NCBI GenBank assembly: GCA_963734625.1
Contig: CAVTHW010000014.1
Span: 124,001-188,000 of the forward strand
DNA length: 64,000 nucleotides
Direction: 5' to 3'
From: CAVTHW01 sp963734625
GTDB lineage: Bacteria > Acidobacteriota > Terriglobia > Bryobacterales > Bryobacteraceae
Positions within the stretch are counted from its first letter, which is position 1, and each line of letters begins with the position of its first letter. Under the pieces are notes generated by a model. It was not told where the DNA came from, searched no databases, and worked only from the letters and a program-made list of their open reading frames with translations. The translations under genes and the position numbers were made by a program. Below are positions 17,651 through 26,539 of this stretch, piece after piece.

Positions 17651-18418
17651 CTACCACGGGCGAAGAGGCCCTGAACGGCCGAGATTGCCCGCTCCCTGAT
17701 GGTTGTGGTTCAGAATAGGCGCCTTCAGCGGCTGAGAATAAATCCGCGCAACACGTTCCCCCAGCGCGCCGGGAATGTCCACCGGAGTGAAGTCGCCCCA
17801 CGCGCTGCGGAGGAACCCCCGCACCTTTCCGTCTTTGTCCTTGTAGTTGCCGACAATCTCTTCCTGAGGATTGATGCCGAGCGCCTGCGTATTAGTTGCT
17901 CCGTTCTCGGGATGGTTGATCGGCGTGAATACGCTTCCTGTCAGTAGGAATCCGTGCGTGCCGGTTCCATCCGCAAAATGGCCCACAATGTACTGGCCGG
18001 CGTTTATTCCAAAGCTGCAGGTTATCGTGTTCGACCTGCCCCAGTCTTCGGCGCCAAACGTCGTTAAGGCGCCGTTCCGCAGCAGAAATCCCCGCATCTT
18101 TCCGGATGGCGGGGTGCCATAGTGGCCGGTCACGTCCCCTTCGGTATTGATGGCGAGGCCTCCCTTCATTGTCGAGTCAGGGAGGTCGAATGAAGTGAAC
18201 TGCCCTTTTCTGCGGCAGCGAAAGGAGTAGGAGAAGGGCGCCGTAGCCGTGCGCGTGAAGCCTTTCGGGCTGGACCATATGACGGCGGTGGTCAACGGGC
18301 TGCCAGTCGAGTCCGTTGTGGTGAACGGCCAAATCGGCTAGTCGGCGCGGGTTGCGCATACACAGACGAACAGCGGCAGAACCAACGCGGCCCGCGCAAA
18401 CTTAGCGAGCGCCTTCGT
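17651..18418 (-). pseudogene. Decayed exported HAF-repeat protein
   Basis: The body (18295 to 17651) has HAF-type repeats of about 45 residues: MRGFLLRNGALTTFGAEDWG, THGFLLTGSVFTPINHPENG, VRGFLRSAWGDFTPVDIPGA, each followed by GIN-like turns. Three lesions are visible. In the same frame upstream lies a signal peptide (KALAKFARAALVLPLFVCVC) cut off by a TAG at 18338-18340. The codon where its start should be reads ACG (18416-18418). At 17758-17762 a run of five G, if shortened to four, would give a normal ending (GNVLRGFILSR, stop at 17725). I infer a pseudogene; a TTG at 18295 could still start a leaderless product. Confidence 0.6.
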
Positions 18419-18541
18419 GGTCCGCGCGCCTCGGTGAATTGCCGGGAAGCCTTTTGGGAGCGATTGACTCCAGGTCGAGAACAATCCACTGACCTGTAAG
18501 CAGTTATTTGATTCTCGAAGCTCAATCTGCCGGTCGTTGCC

Positions 18542-18584
18542 GTACAATTCATCCACAAGGCAGTGTACAATTGATCCACAAGGC
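18542..18584 (+). repeat. Two 20-bp direct repeats before a kinase gene
   Basis: GTACAATTCATCCACAAGGC at 18542-18561 recurs at 18565-18584 with a single C-to-G change, a 23-bp period. Each copy contains TACAAT, which could be a -10 element 50-73 nt before the kinase ATG. The first copy lies inside the motif shared with the other kinase genes. They may be paired promoter boxes or a short tandem duplication. Confidence 0.6.
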
Positions 18585-18621
18585 GGACGAGAGGGGCGGG
18601 TTTTACGGTCCGGACGGCCTC

Positions 18622-21351
18622 ATGGTTGGCAAGACCATCAGCCACTACAACGTCATCGAGAAGCTCGGCGAGGGCGGGATGGGTGTGGTCTACAAGGCCC
18701 GGGACAGCCACCTGGACCGCTTCATCGCCATCAAAGTCCTGCCCCCCGAGCGGGTCGCCGACCTTGAGCGCAAGCGCCGCTTCGTGCAAGAGGCCAAAGC
18801 CGCCTCGGCGCTGAACCACCCCAATATCGTCCACGTCTACGACATCGACCAGGCAGAAGTGGGGCATGCCTCCAGGCTTGCCACGCTGGGCGGGCCGTCC
18901 GGCCCGCCTATCCTTATCGACTACATCGCCATGGAGTACGTCCAGGGCAAGACGTTGGGCCAGGTGATCGGGCGCAAGGGACTGAAGCTGAGCGAGGCGC
19001 TGAAGTACGGGGTGCAGATCGCTGATGCGCTCGGCCGGGCGCACGCGGGCGGCATCATCCACCGTGACCTGAAGCCCGGCAACATCATGGTGGACGAGCA
19101 CGGGCTAGTGAAGGTGCTCGATTTCGGCCTGGCCAAGCTGACCGAGACGGCTTCCCTCGGCGAGGACGAGTCCACGCGCACGCTGAAGCCGACGACCGAA
19201 GAAGGAACCATCGTAGGGACGGTGGCCTACATGTCCCCCGAGCAGGCGGAAGGCAAGCAGTTGGACGCACGCTCGGACATCTTCAGCTTCGGCGCGGTGC
19301 TCTACGAAATGCTCACGGGAAACCGGGCATTTCAGAAGGATTCGAAGACCTCCACCTTGGCGGCGATCCTCACCCAGGAGCCAGCTCCGCTGGGCGGGGA
19401 GATTCCGCGTGACGTGGAGAGGGTCGTCTCGCGCTGCCTGAGGAAGGACGTCGGCCGCCGCTACCAACACATGGACGATGTGAAAGCCACACTGGCGGAG
19501 TTGAAGGAGGAATCGGAATCAGGCGAGCTGCTTGCCGCGGCGCCACGACGTCCCCATGTTTACTGGTGGGCCGTGCCGGTGACCGCAGCGCTTGTGGTGC
19601 TGGCCGCGGGCGTCACCTGGTGGCTAGCTCGCTCTCCGAAGTCCAGTCCGGCGCCCGTGCTGACGCGGCTGACCTCGGATTCCGGCCTCACGACCGATCC
19701 GGCCCTTTCCGCGGATGGCAAGCTGGTGGCGTACGCTTCGGATCGCAGCGGCGAGGGCCATCTGGACATCTGGGTGCGGCAGGTGGGCGGCGGCGAGCCC
19801 ATGCGCTTGACGCGAGGCCCGGCCGACAACTCCCAGCCGGCGTTCTCGCCCGACGGCACGCAGATCGCGTTTCGATCGGGGGAGGCGGGCGGTGGGATCT
19901 CGGTCGTTTCCACGCTCGGAGGCACGGCCAGAAGGATCGCTCCGGAAGGCCAGCGGCCGCAGTTTTCGCCGGATGGAGACTGGATCGCTTATTGGGCGGG
20001 GGATATACTATTGGCCGACCTAAACATCCAGGACGGCGCTCGCATTTATTTGGTCGCCCTTGCGGGCGGAGCGCCCAGACGCGTGCGCCCGGACTTCGTG
20101 ACGGCGGCGTATCCGGTTTGGTCGCCCGATGGGAAAGGCCTGCTGTTTCTCGGCAATCGTGACAAGAAGCTTCCCGAAGAAGACAGCATCGACTGGTGGG
20201 TCACGCCCTTGGACTCGGGGCCGGTCATCAAGACGGGCGCGCTCGCGGCCACTCGCACTGCGAAGCTCGAGGCCCCTTTCCCAGTCCACCCCTGGATGCT
20301 GGTTGCGCCAGCCTGGCAGCCGAACGGTGATTCGCTGGTCTTCTCCGCCCGCTCCGGCGACAGCAGGAACTTGTGGCGGATCGGAATCTCGGTGAAAACA
20401 TGGAAGGTGACCGGTCCTCCGCAACGCCTGACATCCGGTTCCACGCTGGATGAGATGCCATCCGTGTCTTCGGGAGCCGGCCGAGTCCGGGTCGCATTTG
20501 CCAGCCTGAACGAAAACAGCAATATCTGGAGCCTGCCGATCAAGCCGAACGAAGGCAAAGTCGCGGGCGATCTGCAACAACTAACTCGCGACTTGTCCCC
20601 CAATTCTAACCCTGTGGTGTCCCCGGACGACAGCAAGATGTTGTTCATTTCGGCCCGCTCCGGCCATCAGGAAATCTGGATCAAAAACCTGCGGAACGGT
20701 GAGGACTCGATGCTCACCGCCACCCAGTCGATCAAGTATGGCCCGCGCTTCTCCCCGGATGGTTCCAAGGTGGCATTCACCGTGGGCCCGAATTGGGACG
20801 CCTATATCGTGCCCACGGCGGGCGGCACCCCGGAACTGGTATTCAAAGGTTGCGGCTTGTTCTCGGGTTGGTCCTCAGATGGAAAGCTCGCCATCTGTAA
20901 TAATCTTGAATACCGGCTAAACCTGCTGGATCTGGAGTCGCGGCGCAAGACCGAGTTGCTAGCTCCTACCGCCCCTCAGGTGTGTTGCGGCTGGTTCTCG
21001 CCTGACGACCGCTGGGTCATCTTCGGCACGCTCCGGCACTTCTGGATGGTGCCTTTCGAAGGCAAGGGATCGATCCCCGAGAGCGCGTGGATAGATCTAG
21101 GCGTGGGAGGCTTGTGGTCTCCGGACGGCAAACTGATCTACGACATTTCAAACCGGGACGGTTATCCCTGCATCTGGGCCCAGCGCCTCGATCCGGCGAC
21201 GAAGCGGCGGGTGGGCGAACCGTTCGCGGTCTTTCATTCTCACAGCGCACGAGTCTCGCTGGCGGGTGGGTTGGACATCGGCGCAGACAGAATGGTGTTT
21301 AACATGAGCGAGCGTACGGGCAACATCTGGATGACGGAGGTAAGCCGTTAG
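18622..21351 (+). CDS. Transmembrane Ser/Thr protein kinase with TolB/WD40-like propeller
   Basis: A Hanks-type kinase of 909 aa. Kinase domain at residues 9-285: GEGGMG 16-21, Lys38, HRDLKPGN, DFG and the APE-equivalent SPEQ. One membrane helix follows (VPVTAALVVLAAGVTWWLA). Then comes a TolB/PD40-like propeller with repeated blades (ALSADGKLVAYASDRSGEG, AFSPDGTQIAFRSGEAGGG). It probably senses something outside with the propeller and phosphorylates cytoplasmic targets. Compared with its relatives at 30662-33454 and 33787-36570, it carries an extra 18 residues in the N-lobe (79-99), encoded by palindromic DNA. The ATG 18622 is chosen because MVGKTI is conserved in all three. Confidence 0.9.
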   Translation: MVGKTISHYNVIEKLGEGGMGVVYKARDSHLDRFIAIKVLPPERVADLERKRRFVQEAKAASALNHPNIVHVYDIDQAEVGHASRLATLGGPSGPPILIDYIAMEYVQGKTLGQVIGRKGLKLSEALKYGVQIADALGRAHAGGIIHRDLKPGNIMVDEHGLVKVLDFGLAKLTETASLGEDESTRTLKPTTEEGTIVGTVAYMSPEQAEGKQLDARSDIFSFGAVLYEMLTGNRAFQKDSKTSTLAAILTQEPAPLGGEIPRDVERVVSRCLRKDVGRRYQHMDDVKATLAELKEESESGELLAAAPRRPHVYWWAVPVTAALVVLAAGVTWWLARSPKSSPAPVLTRLTSDSGLTTDPALSADGKLVAYASDRSGEGHLDIWVRQVGGGEPMRLTRGPADNSQPAFSPDGTQIAFRSGEAGGGISVVSTLGGTARRIAPEGQRPQFSPDGDWIAYWAGDILLADLNIQDGARIYLVALAGGAPRRVRPDFVTAAYPVWSPDGKGLLFLGNRDKKLPEEDSIDWWVTPLDSGPVIKTGALAATRTAKLEAPFPVHPWMLVAPAWQPNGDSLVFSARSGDSRNLWRIGISVKTWKVTGPPQRLTSGSTLDEMPSVSSGAGRVRVAFASLNENSNIWSLPIKPNEGKVAGDLQQLTRDLSPNSNPVVSPDDSKMLFISARSGHQEIWIKNLRNGEDSMLTATQSIKYGPRFSPDGSKVAFTVGPNWDAYIVPTAGGTPELVFKGCGLFSGWSSDGKLAICNNLEYRLNLLDLESRRKTELLAPTAPQVCCGWFSPDDRWVIFGTLRHFWMVPFEGKGSIPESAWIDLGVGGLWSPDGKLIYDISNRDGYPCIWAQRLDPATKRRVGEPFAVFHSHSARVSLAGGLDIGADRMVFNMSERTGNIWMTEVSR

Positions 21352-21373
21352 GAGGTCAAGCCGCGGATTCCGC

Positions 21374-21403
21374 TTGACAAGGCTTCAAACCTACTCATAT
21401 CAT
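21374..21403 (+). promoter_or_regulatory. Sigma-70-type promoter for the HU gene
   Basis: A perfect -35 box TTGACA (21374-21379), an 18-bp spacer and a good -10 box TATCAT (21398-21403) lie about 72 bp upstream of the HU start. This is the clearest housekeeping promoter in the window. Confidence 0.75.
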
Positions 21404-21411
21404 TAGGTTTG
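21386..21411 (+). promoter_or_regulatory. Operator-like palindrome overlapping the HU promoter
   Basis: CAAACCTA (21386-21393) and TAGGTTTG (21404-21411) form a perfect 8-bp inverted repeat with a 10-bp centre that contains the -10 box. A repressor bound here would block RNA polymerase. The binding protein is unknown; HU autoregulation or a separate dimeric regulator are both possible. Confidence 0.5.
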
Positions 21412-21475
21412 CGCGCTTAAAGGCCCGCCTGGTGAAGACCGCGGAGCAGCACGAGGCAATAAGGAGGACGGTTCC

Positions 21476-21742
21476 TTGATCAAGCTGGACATCATCAATG
21501 AGGTTGTCAACAAGACGGGGATCACAAAGACCAAGGCCGAGATGGCGGTCGAGACCGTCTTCGAAAGCATGAAGCGGGCGCTGGGACAAGGCGAGCGAAT
21601 TGAGCTGCGCGGATTTGGGATCTTCAACGTGCGGCCCAGGAAAACAGGCATCGGCCGCAACCCGCGCACCGGCACCGAGGTGGCGATTCCTCCCGGCAAG
21701 GCCGTACGCTTCAAACCGGGGAAAGAGTTGCAGTCCTTGTAG
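21476..21742 (+). CDS. HU/IHF-family DNA-binding protein
   Basis: A small basic nucleoid protein of 88 aa that bends DNA as a dimer. It contains the family signature IELRGFGIFNVRPRKTGIGRNPRTG with the beta-arm RNPRTG and the following VAIPPGKAVRFKPGKEL. The start is TTG 21476, placed 8 nt after a strong AGGAGG; no ATG fits the conserved N-terminus (MIKLDIINEVVNKTG). It has its own promoter with an operator-like palindrome. HU and IHF subtypes cannot be told apart here. Confidence 0.94.
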   Translation: MIKLDIINEVVNKTGITKTKAEMAVETVFESMKRALGQGERIELRGFGIFNVRPRKTGIGRNPRTGTEVAIPPGKAVRFKPGKELQSL

Positions 21743-21759
21743 CCCGTCCATGTATCTCG

Positions 21760-22728
21760 GTGTCTTCAGAGGATTCCTTTCAGGCATTCAGCGCTCACCG
21801 TCTCCCCGATGACGGGAAGTTGGATTTCCGTCCGCAGCGGAGGATGCACCAATACTGGCTGCACGCTCTGCTGTTCTTCCTGACGCTGATTTCGACCACC
21901 GTTGTAGGCGCCCGGCTGGCGGAGAACTTCCGTCTCAACAAACCGGCGATCTACCTGGCCGAAGACCTGACGGCTTACCGGCAATTGCTGTCGAATCCAT
22001 CTTCCTGGGTGGACGGGCTGGCCTTTTCGCTCACGCTGATGACAATTCTTCTGGCGCACGAGATGGGTCACTACCTGACCTGCGTTCGCTACGGCCTGGA
22101 TGCCAGCCTCCCCTATTTCATGCCTTTCCCCAGCCTCATTGGCACCCTCGGCGCATTCATCCGCATCCGCTCGCCGATCTACACGCGCCGGGTTCTGTTC
22201 GACGTGGGCATCGCCGGGCCGCTGGCGGGCTTCGTGCTGATTCTGCCCGCGGCGGCGGTTGGAATCGCCTGTTCGAGAATTGTCCCGGGCATCGCGGCGA
22301 TGGGCGACTTGAACTTCGGCACTCCCCCGCTGTTCTGGCTCTTCGAGCACCTGGCTTTTCCCGGAGCGACCGCGGCCGACATCTCGCTGCATCCAGTGGC
22401 GCGGGCGGCCTGGGTGGGGATCTTCGCCACGGCTATGAACCTGCTGCCGATCGGCCAGCTTGACGGCGGGCACATCCTGTACTCGTTCTTTCCCGGAAAG
22501 CATCGTTTTCTGTCGAGGTGTTTCGTCGTGGCGCTGATTCCATTGGGCGCCATCTACTGGCCGTGGCTCGTTTGGGCCGCGATCCTCTTCTTTTTCGGAC
22601 TGCGCCATCCGGCGATCGTCGACGAAACTCCGCTGGACCGGCGCCGGCTGGTGCTGGGGGTAGTGGCCCTGGCCGTGTTCCTGCTTTGCTTCATGGCCGC
22701 GCCGATTGAAACCGGAGGGGAGCAGTAA
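21760..22728 (+). CDS. Membrane-embedded site-2-type metalloprotease (M50)
   Basis: A polytopic intramembrane zinc protease of about 322 aa. The zinc-binding HEMGH sits in a helix (ILLAHEMGHYLTCVRYGLDA) and the third ligand motif is in NLLPIGQLDGGHILY, both hallmarks of S2P. Hydrophobic helices cover most of residues 33-320; no PDZ domain is visible, unlike RseP. It resembles plant EGY and bacterial stand-alone S2P homologues. The start is GTG 21760; a shorter start at ATG 21844 is possible. The next gene starts 4 bp after the stop. Its substrate may be a membrane regulator; none is adjacent. Confidence 0.88.
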   Translation: MSSEDSFQAFSAHRLPDDGKLDFRPQRRMHQYWLHALLFFLTLISTTVVGARLAENFRLNKPAIYLAEDLTAYRQLLSNPSSWVDGLAFSLTLMTILLAHEMGHYLTCVRYGLDASLPYFMPFPSLIGTLGAFIRIRSPIYTRRVLFDVGIAGPLAGFVLILPAAAVGIACSRIVPGIAAMGDLNFGTPPLFWLFEHLAFPGATAADISLHPVARAAWVGIFATAMNLLPIGQLDGGHILYSFFPGKHRFLSRCFVVALIPLGAIYWPWLVWAAILFFFGLRHPAIVDETPLDRRRLVLGVVALAVFLLCFMAAPIETGGEQ

Positions 22729-22732
22729 GCCG

Positions 22733-23471
22733 ATGAACATCTCGGCGACCATCATCGCCTTGAATGAGCAGGCGAACATTGCCCGAGCGATCGAGAGTCT
22801 CCGCTGCTGCGACGAAGTGCTGGTTGTGGACAGCGGCTCGAGCGACCGGACCATGGAAATTGCAGCGAACCTGGGCGCCCGCGTGGTGGAGTCGCAGTGG
22901 CGCGGCTACGCCGGTCAGAAAAATTTCGCCGCCGGTCAGGCATCCCACGACTGGGTCCTTTCGATTGACGCCGACGAGGCCCTGAGCGAGGCCCTGGAGG
23001 CGGAAATCTGGAGGATCAAGAAGAACGGCCCCCGTTTTGACGCCTACACCATGCCCCGCATGGCGCGCTACCTGGGCCGCTGGATCCAGCACTCGGGCTG
23101 GTACCCGGACCGCAAGGTCCGCCTCTACGACCGCCGCAAGGCGAGATGGGTCGGCGAGTACGTCCACGAATCGGTTCTGGCTGAAGGGCACGCTCGGACA
23201 CCTGCATTGCAACCTGCTGCACTACACCCACAATTCGCTTTCCGGCCAGTTGCGGGTCATTGACCGCTACACGACGCTGGCTGCCGAGGAACTGGTGGCG
23301 CGAAAGCGCAGGGTTTACTGGACTGATCTGGTTCTGGATCCCTTCTGGACGTTCGTTCGAACTTACTTTCTCCAGGCGGGATTCCTGGATGGCATGGAAG
23401 GTTTGACCATAGCCTTTATGGCTGCCTTCTACAACTTTCTCAAGTACGCCAAAGCCCGCAACATGAGCTGA
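22733..23471 (+). CDS. GT2 glycosyltransferase, WaaE/KdtX-like (frameshifted)
   Basis: A family 2 glycosyltransferase. MNISATIIALNEQANIARAI begins a GT-A fold, VVDSGSSDRTMEIA and LSIDADEALSEALE give the nucleotide-sugar and DxD regions, and the HSGWYPDRKVRLYDRRKARW block is typical of WaaE/KdtX-like LPS core transferases. The first frame derails after HESVLA. Deleting one G at 23179-23180 ('ttctggctg') restores VLLKGTLGHLHCNLLHYTHN and continues to the stop at 23471 with FLKYAKARNMS. The frame-corrected length is about 245 aa, normal for the family. Likely acts at the inner membrane on lipopolysaccharide. Confidence 0.78.
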
Positions 23472-23500
23472 GTAGGGGCACGGCGGCGCCGTGCCCCTAC
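23472..23500. repeat. Perfect REP-like palindrome between convergent genes
   Basis: GTAGGGGCACGGC (23472-23484) and GCCGTGCCCCTAC (23488-23500) form a 13-bp perfect stem with a 3-nt loop. It begins right after the GT2 stop and overlaps the stop codon of the converging GT4 gene. It may serve as a bidirectional terminator without T-tract. Sequences of this kind are often dispersed repeats. Confidence 0.7.
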
Positions 23501-24576
23501 CTGAGCAGTTCCTCGTACACCTTGAGCGTTTCCTCCGCGGTCCGCCGCCAGGTAAACTGGCTCGCCCGCTCGAAACCCATCCGCACCAGCCGCTCCCGAC
23601 AATCGGCCGATTCGACGGCTTCGGCAGCCTTCTCGGCGATATCCAGGGGGTCGTGCGGGTCCACGTACAGCACCGCGTCCCCGCCCACTTCCGGCAGCGA
23701 TGAAGTGCGCGATGCCACGACCGGCAATCCATGGGACATGGCTTCCAGCAACGGTAATCCGAAGCCTTCCTCGAGTGACGGGAAGAGCAACGCGCTGGCC
23801 GCCTGGTACAGAATCCCGAGGCTCTCCCGCGACACGTAACCGAGCAGCTTGACGCGCGGCTCCAGGCGCGCCTGAGCGTGGACGGCCTCACTGCCGTAAC
23901 CGTCGCCACCGGCCAGGACCAGGCGGTAACGCTTGGGCAAATGCTGTAGAGCCCGCAACGCATTGCCCAGGTTCTTGCGCGTCTCGATCACACCGACGGC
24001 CAGGAGCATCTCGTTGCCCTCACCCACCAACCGTTCCCGCTCGCGCACGCGCTGTTCCGGTGAGAGCACGTCCCGGGGCTGATCGACGCCTAAGGGAATG
24101 ACCCGGATCTTCGGGCTGTCCACCGCGCAGTGCCGCGCCATCTCGGAGGCCGTGTACTCCGAGTCGCAGATGATTCTGTCCGCCCGCGAAACGGCCCGGC
24201 GCAGCAACCCCGAAAACTTCCGCTGGAACTCCGGCGTGGAGTAATCGCGGCCCGTGATTGGAAAGACATCATGGACCGTCACAACTTCCCGCCTGAACTT
24301 GAAGGCCGGCGGCCGCTGCGCCAGGCTGTGGAACAGGCCGGCCTCGCGGGGCAGCCAAAACGTCCAGGGCTCCTCCATCAACCGCGATGAGAACCGCCCG
24401 CCGCCGGGCCGCCGGACTTCCCTCCTCCGGAGGAAACGCGACAGCCGGAAGCAGAGCAGAAAATCGTGCGGGGTGTCGATCTCCGCCAGCGACTCTATCA
24501 GCCGGCGCGAATAGGTCGAAGTTCCGGTGGGGTTCGAGGCGAGTATGTAGCTGGCGTCCAGCGCGATTCTAGCCAT
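23497..24576 (-). CDS. GT4-family glycosyltransferase
   Basis: A retaining GT-B transferase of 359 aa. The N-terminus MARIALDASYILASNPTGTS resembles mannosyltransferases that act on surface polysaccharide. The C-terminal donor site has the E-x7-E pattern in PSLEEGFGLPLLEAMSHGLP, followed by VVASRTSSLPEVGGDA. Donor and acceptor sugars are unknown. It is divergent from the next GT4 gene, with a 51-bp gap that must hold both promoters, and converges on the GT2. Confidence 0.85.
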   Translation of the reverse strand: MARIALDASYILASNPTGTSTYSRRLIESLAEIDTPHDFLLCFRLSRFLRRREVRRPGGGRFSSRLMEEPWTFWLPREAGLFHSLAQRPPAFKFRREVVTVHDVFPITGRDYSTPEFQRKFSGLLRRAVSRADRIICDSEYTASEMARHCAVDSPKIRVIPLGVDQPRDVLSPEQRVRERERLVGEGNEMLLAVGVIETRKNLGNALRALQHLPKRYRLVLAGGDGYGSEAVHAQARLEPRVKLLGYVSRESLGILYQAASALLFPSLEEGFGLPLLEAMSHGLPVVASRTSSLPEVGGDAVLYVDPHDPLDIAEKAAEAVESADCRERLVRMGFERASQFTWRRTAEETLKVYEELLR

Positions 24577-24627
24577 GGGCTTTGTGAGCGAAAATGAATA
24601 CTGTCTTATTCTCTCAAAGGATCACGA

Positions 24628-25695
24628 TTGACCACGCTGCACGTCGACCTGGGCAAGCAATGGCGCGGGGGCCAGAGCCAGGCCTTGCTCCTGATCCAGG
24701 GCTTGCGAAGCCGCGGGCACGACGCGGAATTGATCGCGGTGGATGGCTCGCCCCTGGCGCAACGCGCGCGCACCGCCGGAATTCGGGTGCACGGTGTATG
24801 CCCCGTGGCACGCCAGTTTCTGGCGGCGCTCCCGCTGAAAACGGCGCTTCGCCGGTCCAGCTTCGATCTGGTGCACTGCCACGACGCCCACGCGCTGACG
24901 GCGGCCCGGCTCGCCGCCGCGCACCGCAAAGCGGCAGTGGTCGCGTCCCGGCGAGTGGCCTACACGTTGTCCCGAACGAAATACGGTTTGGGACGGTACC
25001 AATGCGCGCACTATATCATTGCCGTCTCGCGCTTTGTGAGAGACAGCTTGATCGGCCAGGGGTTGCCGGGCGAACAGGTCGAGGTGGTCTACGACGGCGT
25101 GGAGTTGCCGTGCCTGCCCTCGCCGGACGAGCGCGCGGAGGCGCGGCTCGGCGCCGCGCCCCTGATCGGTTGCGTCGGTTACTTACTGCCCGAGAAGGGC
25201 CAGGAACTGCTTATCCGTGCTATGCCGCTGATACGCGAGCGGCATGGTGGCTGTCGTTTGCTCCTGGCGGGCGAGGGGCCATGCCGGCCCGAGCTCGAGA
25301 GACTCTCCACTAAGTTGGGGGTTAGAGAAGCGGTGCGGTTTGCCGGCATGGTAGATGACGTGGCGGCCGTTTACCTGGCGCTGGATGTTTTTCTATTCCC
25401 GTCCTCGGCCGAGCCGCTCGGCAGTTCGCTCCTGGCCGCCATGGCGCACGGCTTGCCGGTGGTGGCTCTGGCGCGGGGCGCCGTCCCGGAGATTATAGAA
25501 GCTGGCAGGAGCGGCCTGCTTCTGCCGGAGCCGGACGTTTCGGCGCTGGCCGCGGCTGTCACCCGTCTGCTCGACGATGCCGCGCTGCGCGACCGACTCG
25601 GCCAAGCCGCCCGCCGGACCATCGAGGAGCGTTTCACGGCGGACCGCATGATCGACCGGACGCTCGACCTATATCGCCGGGCGTGCGGCCGGTAA
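24628..25695 (+). CDS. GT4-family glycosyltransferase
   Basis: A 355-aa GT-B enzyme. The N-terminal MTTLHVDLGKQWRGGQSQAL carries the glycine-rich acceptor loop, FDLVHCHDAHALTAARLAA follows, and the donor site is PSSAEPLGSSLLAAMAHGLP. The start is TTG 24628, 6 nt after AAAGGA; no ATG precedes the conserved N-terminus. With its divergent neighbour and the GT2 it forms an envelope-glycan cluster. The following prepilin peptidase starts 4 bp later. Confidence 0.83.
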   Translation: MTTLHVDLGKQWRGGQSQALLLIQGLRSRGHDAELIAVDGSPLAQRARTAGIRVHGVCPVARQFLAALPLKTALRRSSFDLVHCHDAHALTAARLAAAHRKAAVVASRRVAYTLSRTKYGLGRYQCAHYIIAVSRFVRDSLIGQGLPGEQVEVVYDGVELPCLPSPDERAEARLGAAPLIGCVGYLLPEKGQELLIRAMPLIRERHGGCRLLLAGEGPCRPELERLSTKLGVREAVRFAGMVDDVAAVYLALDVFLFPSSAEPLGSSLLAAMAHGLPVVALARGAVPEIIEAGRSGLLLPEPDVSALAAAVTRLLDDAALRDRLGQAARRTIEERFTADRMIDRTLDLYRRACGR

Positions 25696-25699
25696 GCCC

Positions 25700-26539
25700 G
25701 TGATAGTCTGGATGCTGGACTTGGGACCCGTCATGCTGGTTGCCATCTTTGCATTCCTCTTCGGGCTATTGATTGGAAGCTTCCTCAACGTCTGCATCTA
25801 CCGGATGCCGCGCGACCTGTCCGTCATCCGGCCGCGCAGCTTTTGCCCCGCGTGCGAAAAGCCGATTGCCTGGTATGACAATATTCCACTGTTGAGCTTC
25901 GTACTCCTCCGGGGGCGGTGCCGCGACTGTGCCGCCCGCATTTCCTGGCGCTACCCCACCGTGGAACTGCTGATGGGAATCCTGTTCGTGGCCGGAGTTC
26001 TGCCCGGCGGGGTGAGCCTCGTCGCGCTCAAATGGTGCCTCCTGGCAGCCCTCATGCTGGGGCTCATGTTCAGCGATCTGGAGGAGCGCATTCTGCCGGA
26101 TGAATTCACCATCGGCGGCGCAGCGGCGGGCTGCCTCCTGGCGGCGTTCGTTCCCATGGACTACGGGTATGCGCGATTGCTGACAGCGAACTGGGACCCC
26201 AGATGGGCGTCGGTGGCCGAGTCCGTTCTGGGCGCGGCGGCAATCGGCATTCTGCTTTGGCTGATGGGCGCCGCTTACCGTGCAGCCAGGCACAAGGAGG
26301 GGCTGGGCCTGGGCGACGTGAAGATGATCGCGATGTCCGGCGCGTTTCTCGGCCTGCATGGCGCGCTACAGACCCTAATCATCGGCTCGGTGCTGGGCGC
26401 CGTAATCGGTCTCCTGTATATCCGTTTGACGCGCAAGGATTACTCCACTTACGAGCTGCCTTTCGGAACCTTCCTCGCCTTCGCGGCGATCCTGGTAGGT
26501 TACTTCCAGGGGCCTTTGTCGGCGGTGTACCATAGGTGA
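25700..26539 (+). CDS. pilD: Type IV prepilin peptidase / N-methyltransferase (A24 family)
   Basis: Cleaves the leader of type IV prepilins or pseudopilins and methylates the new N-terminus, in the inner membrane. The 279-aa protein has the N-terminal GSFLNVCIYRMPRDLSVIRP, a four-cysteine zinc motif (CPAC, CRDC), and the two catalytic aspartates in SDLEERILPDEFT and GLGDVKMIAM. About eight membrane helices. It starts at GTG 25700 and overlaps uppS by 4 bp. No pilin gene is in the window. Confidence 0.92.
   Translation: MIVWMLDLGPVMLVAIFAFLFGLLIGSFLNVCIYRMPRDLSVIRPRSFCPACEKPIAWYDNIPLLSFVLLRGRCRDCAARISWRYPTVELLMGILFVAGVLPGGVSLVALKWCLLAALMLGLMFSDLEERILPDEFTIGGAAAGCLLAAFVPMDYGYARLLTANWDPRWASVAESVLGAAAIGILLWLMGAAYRAARHKEGLGLGDVKMIAMSGAFLGLHGALQTLIIGSVLGAVIGLLYIRLTRKDYSTYELPFGTFLAFAAILVGYFQGPLSAVYHR

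Noticed and set aside
21766..22854. Minus-strand open frame of 362 codons
   Set aside because: Antisense to the M50 protease; composition is Arg/Gln/His-rich as in shadow frames, without motifs.
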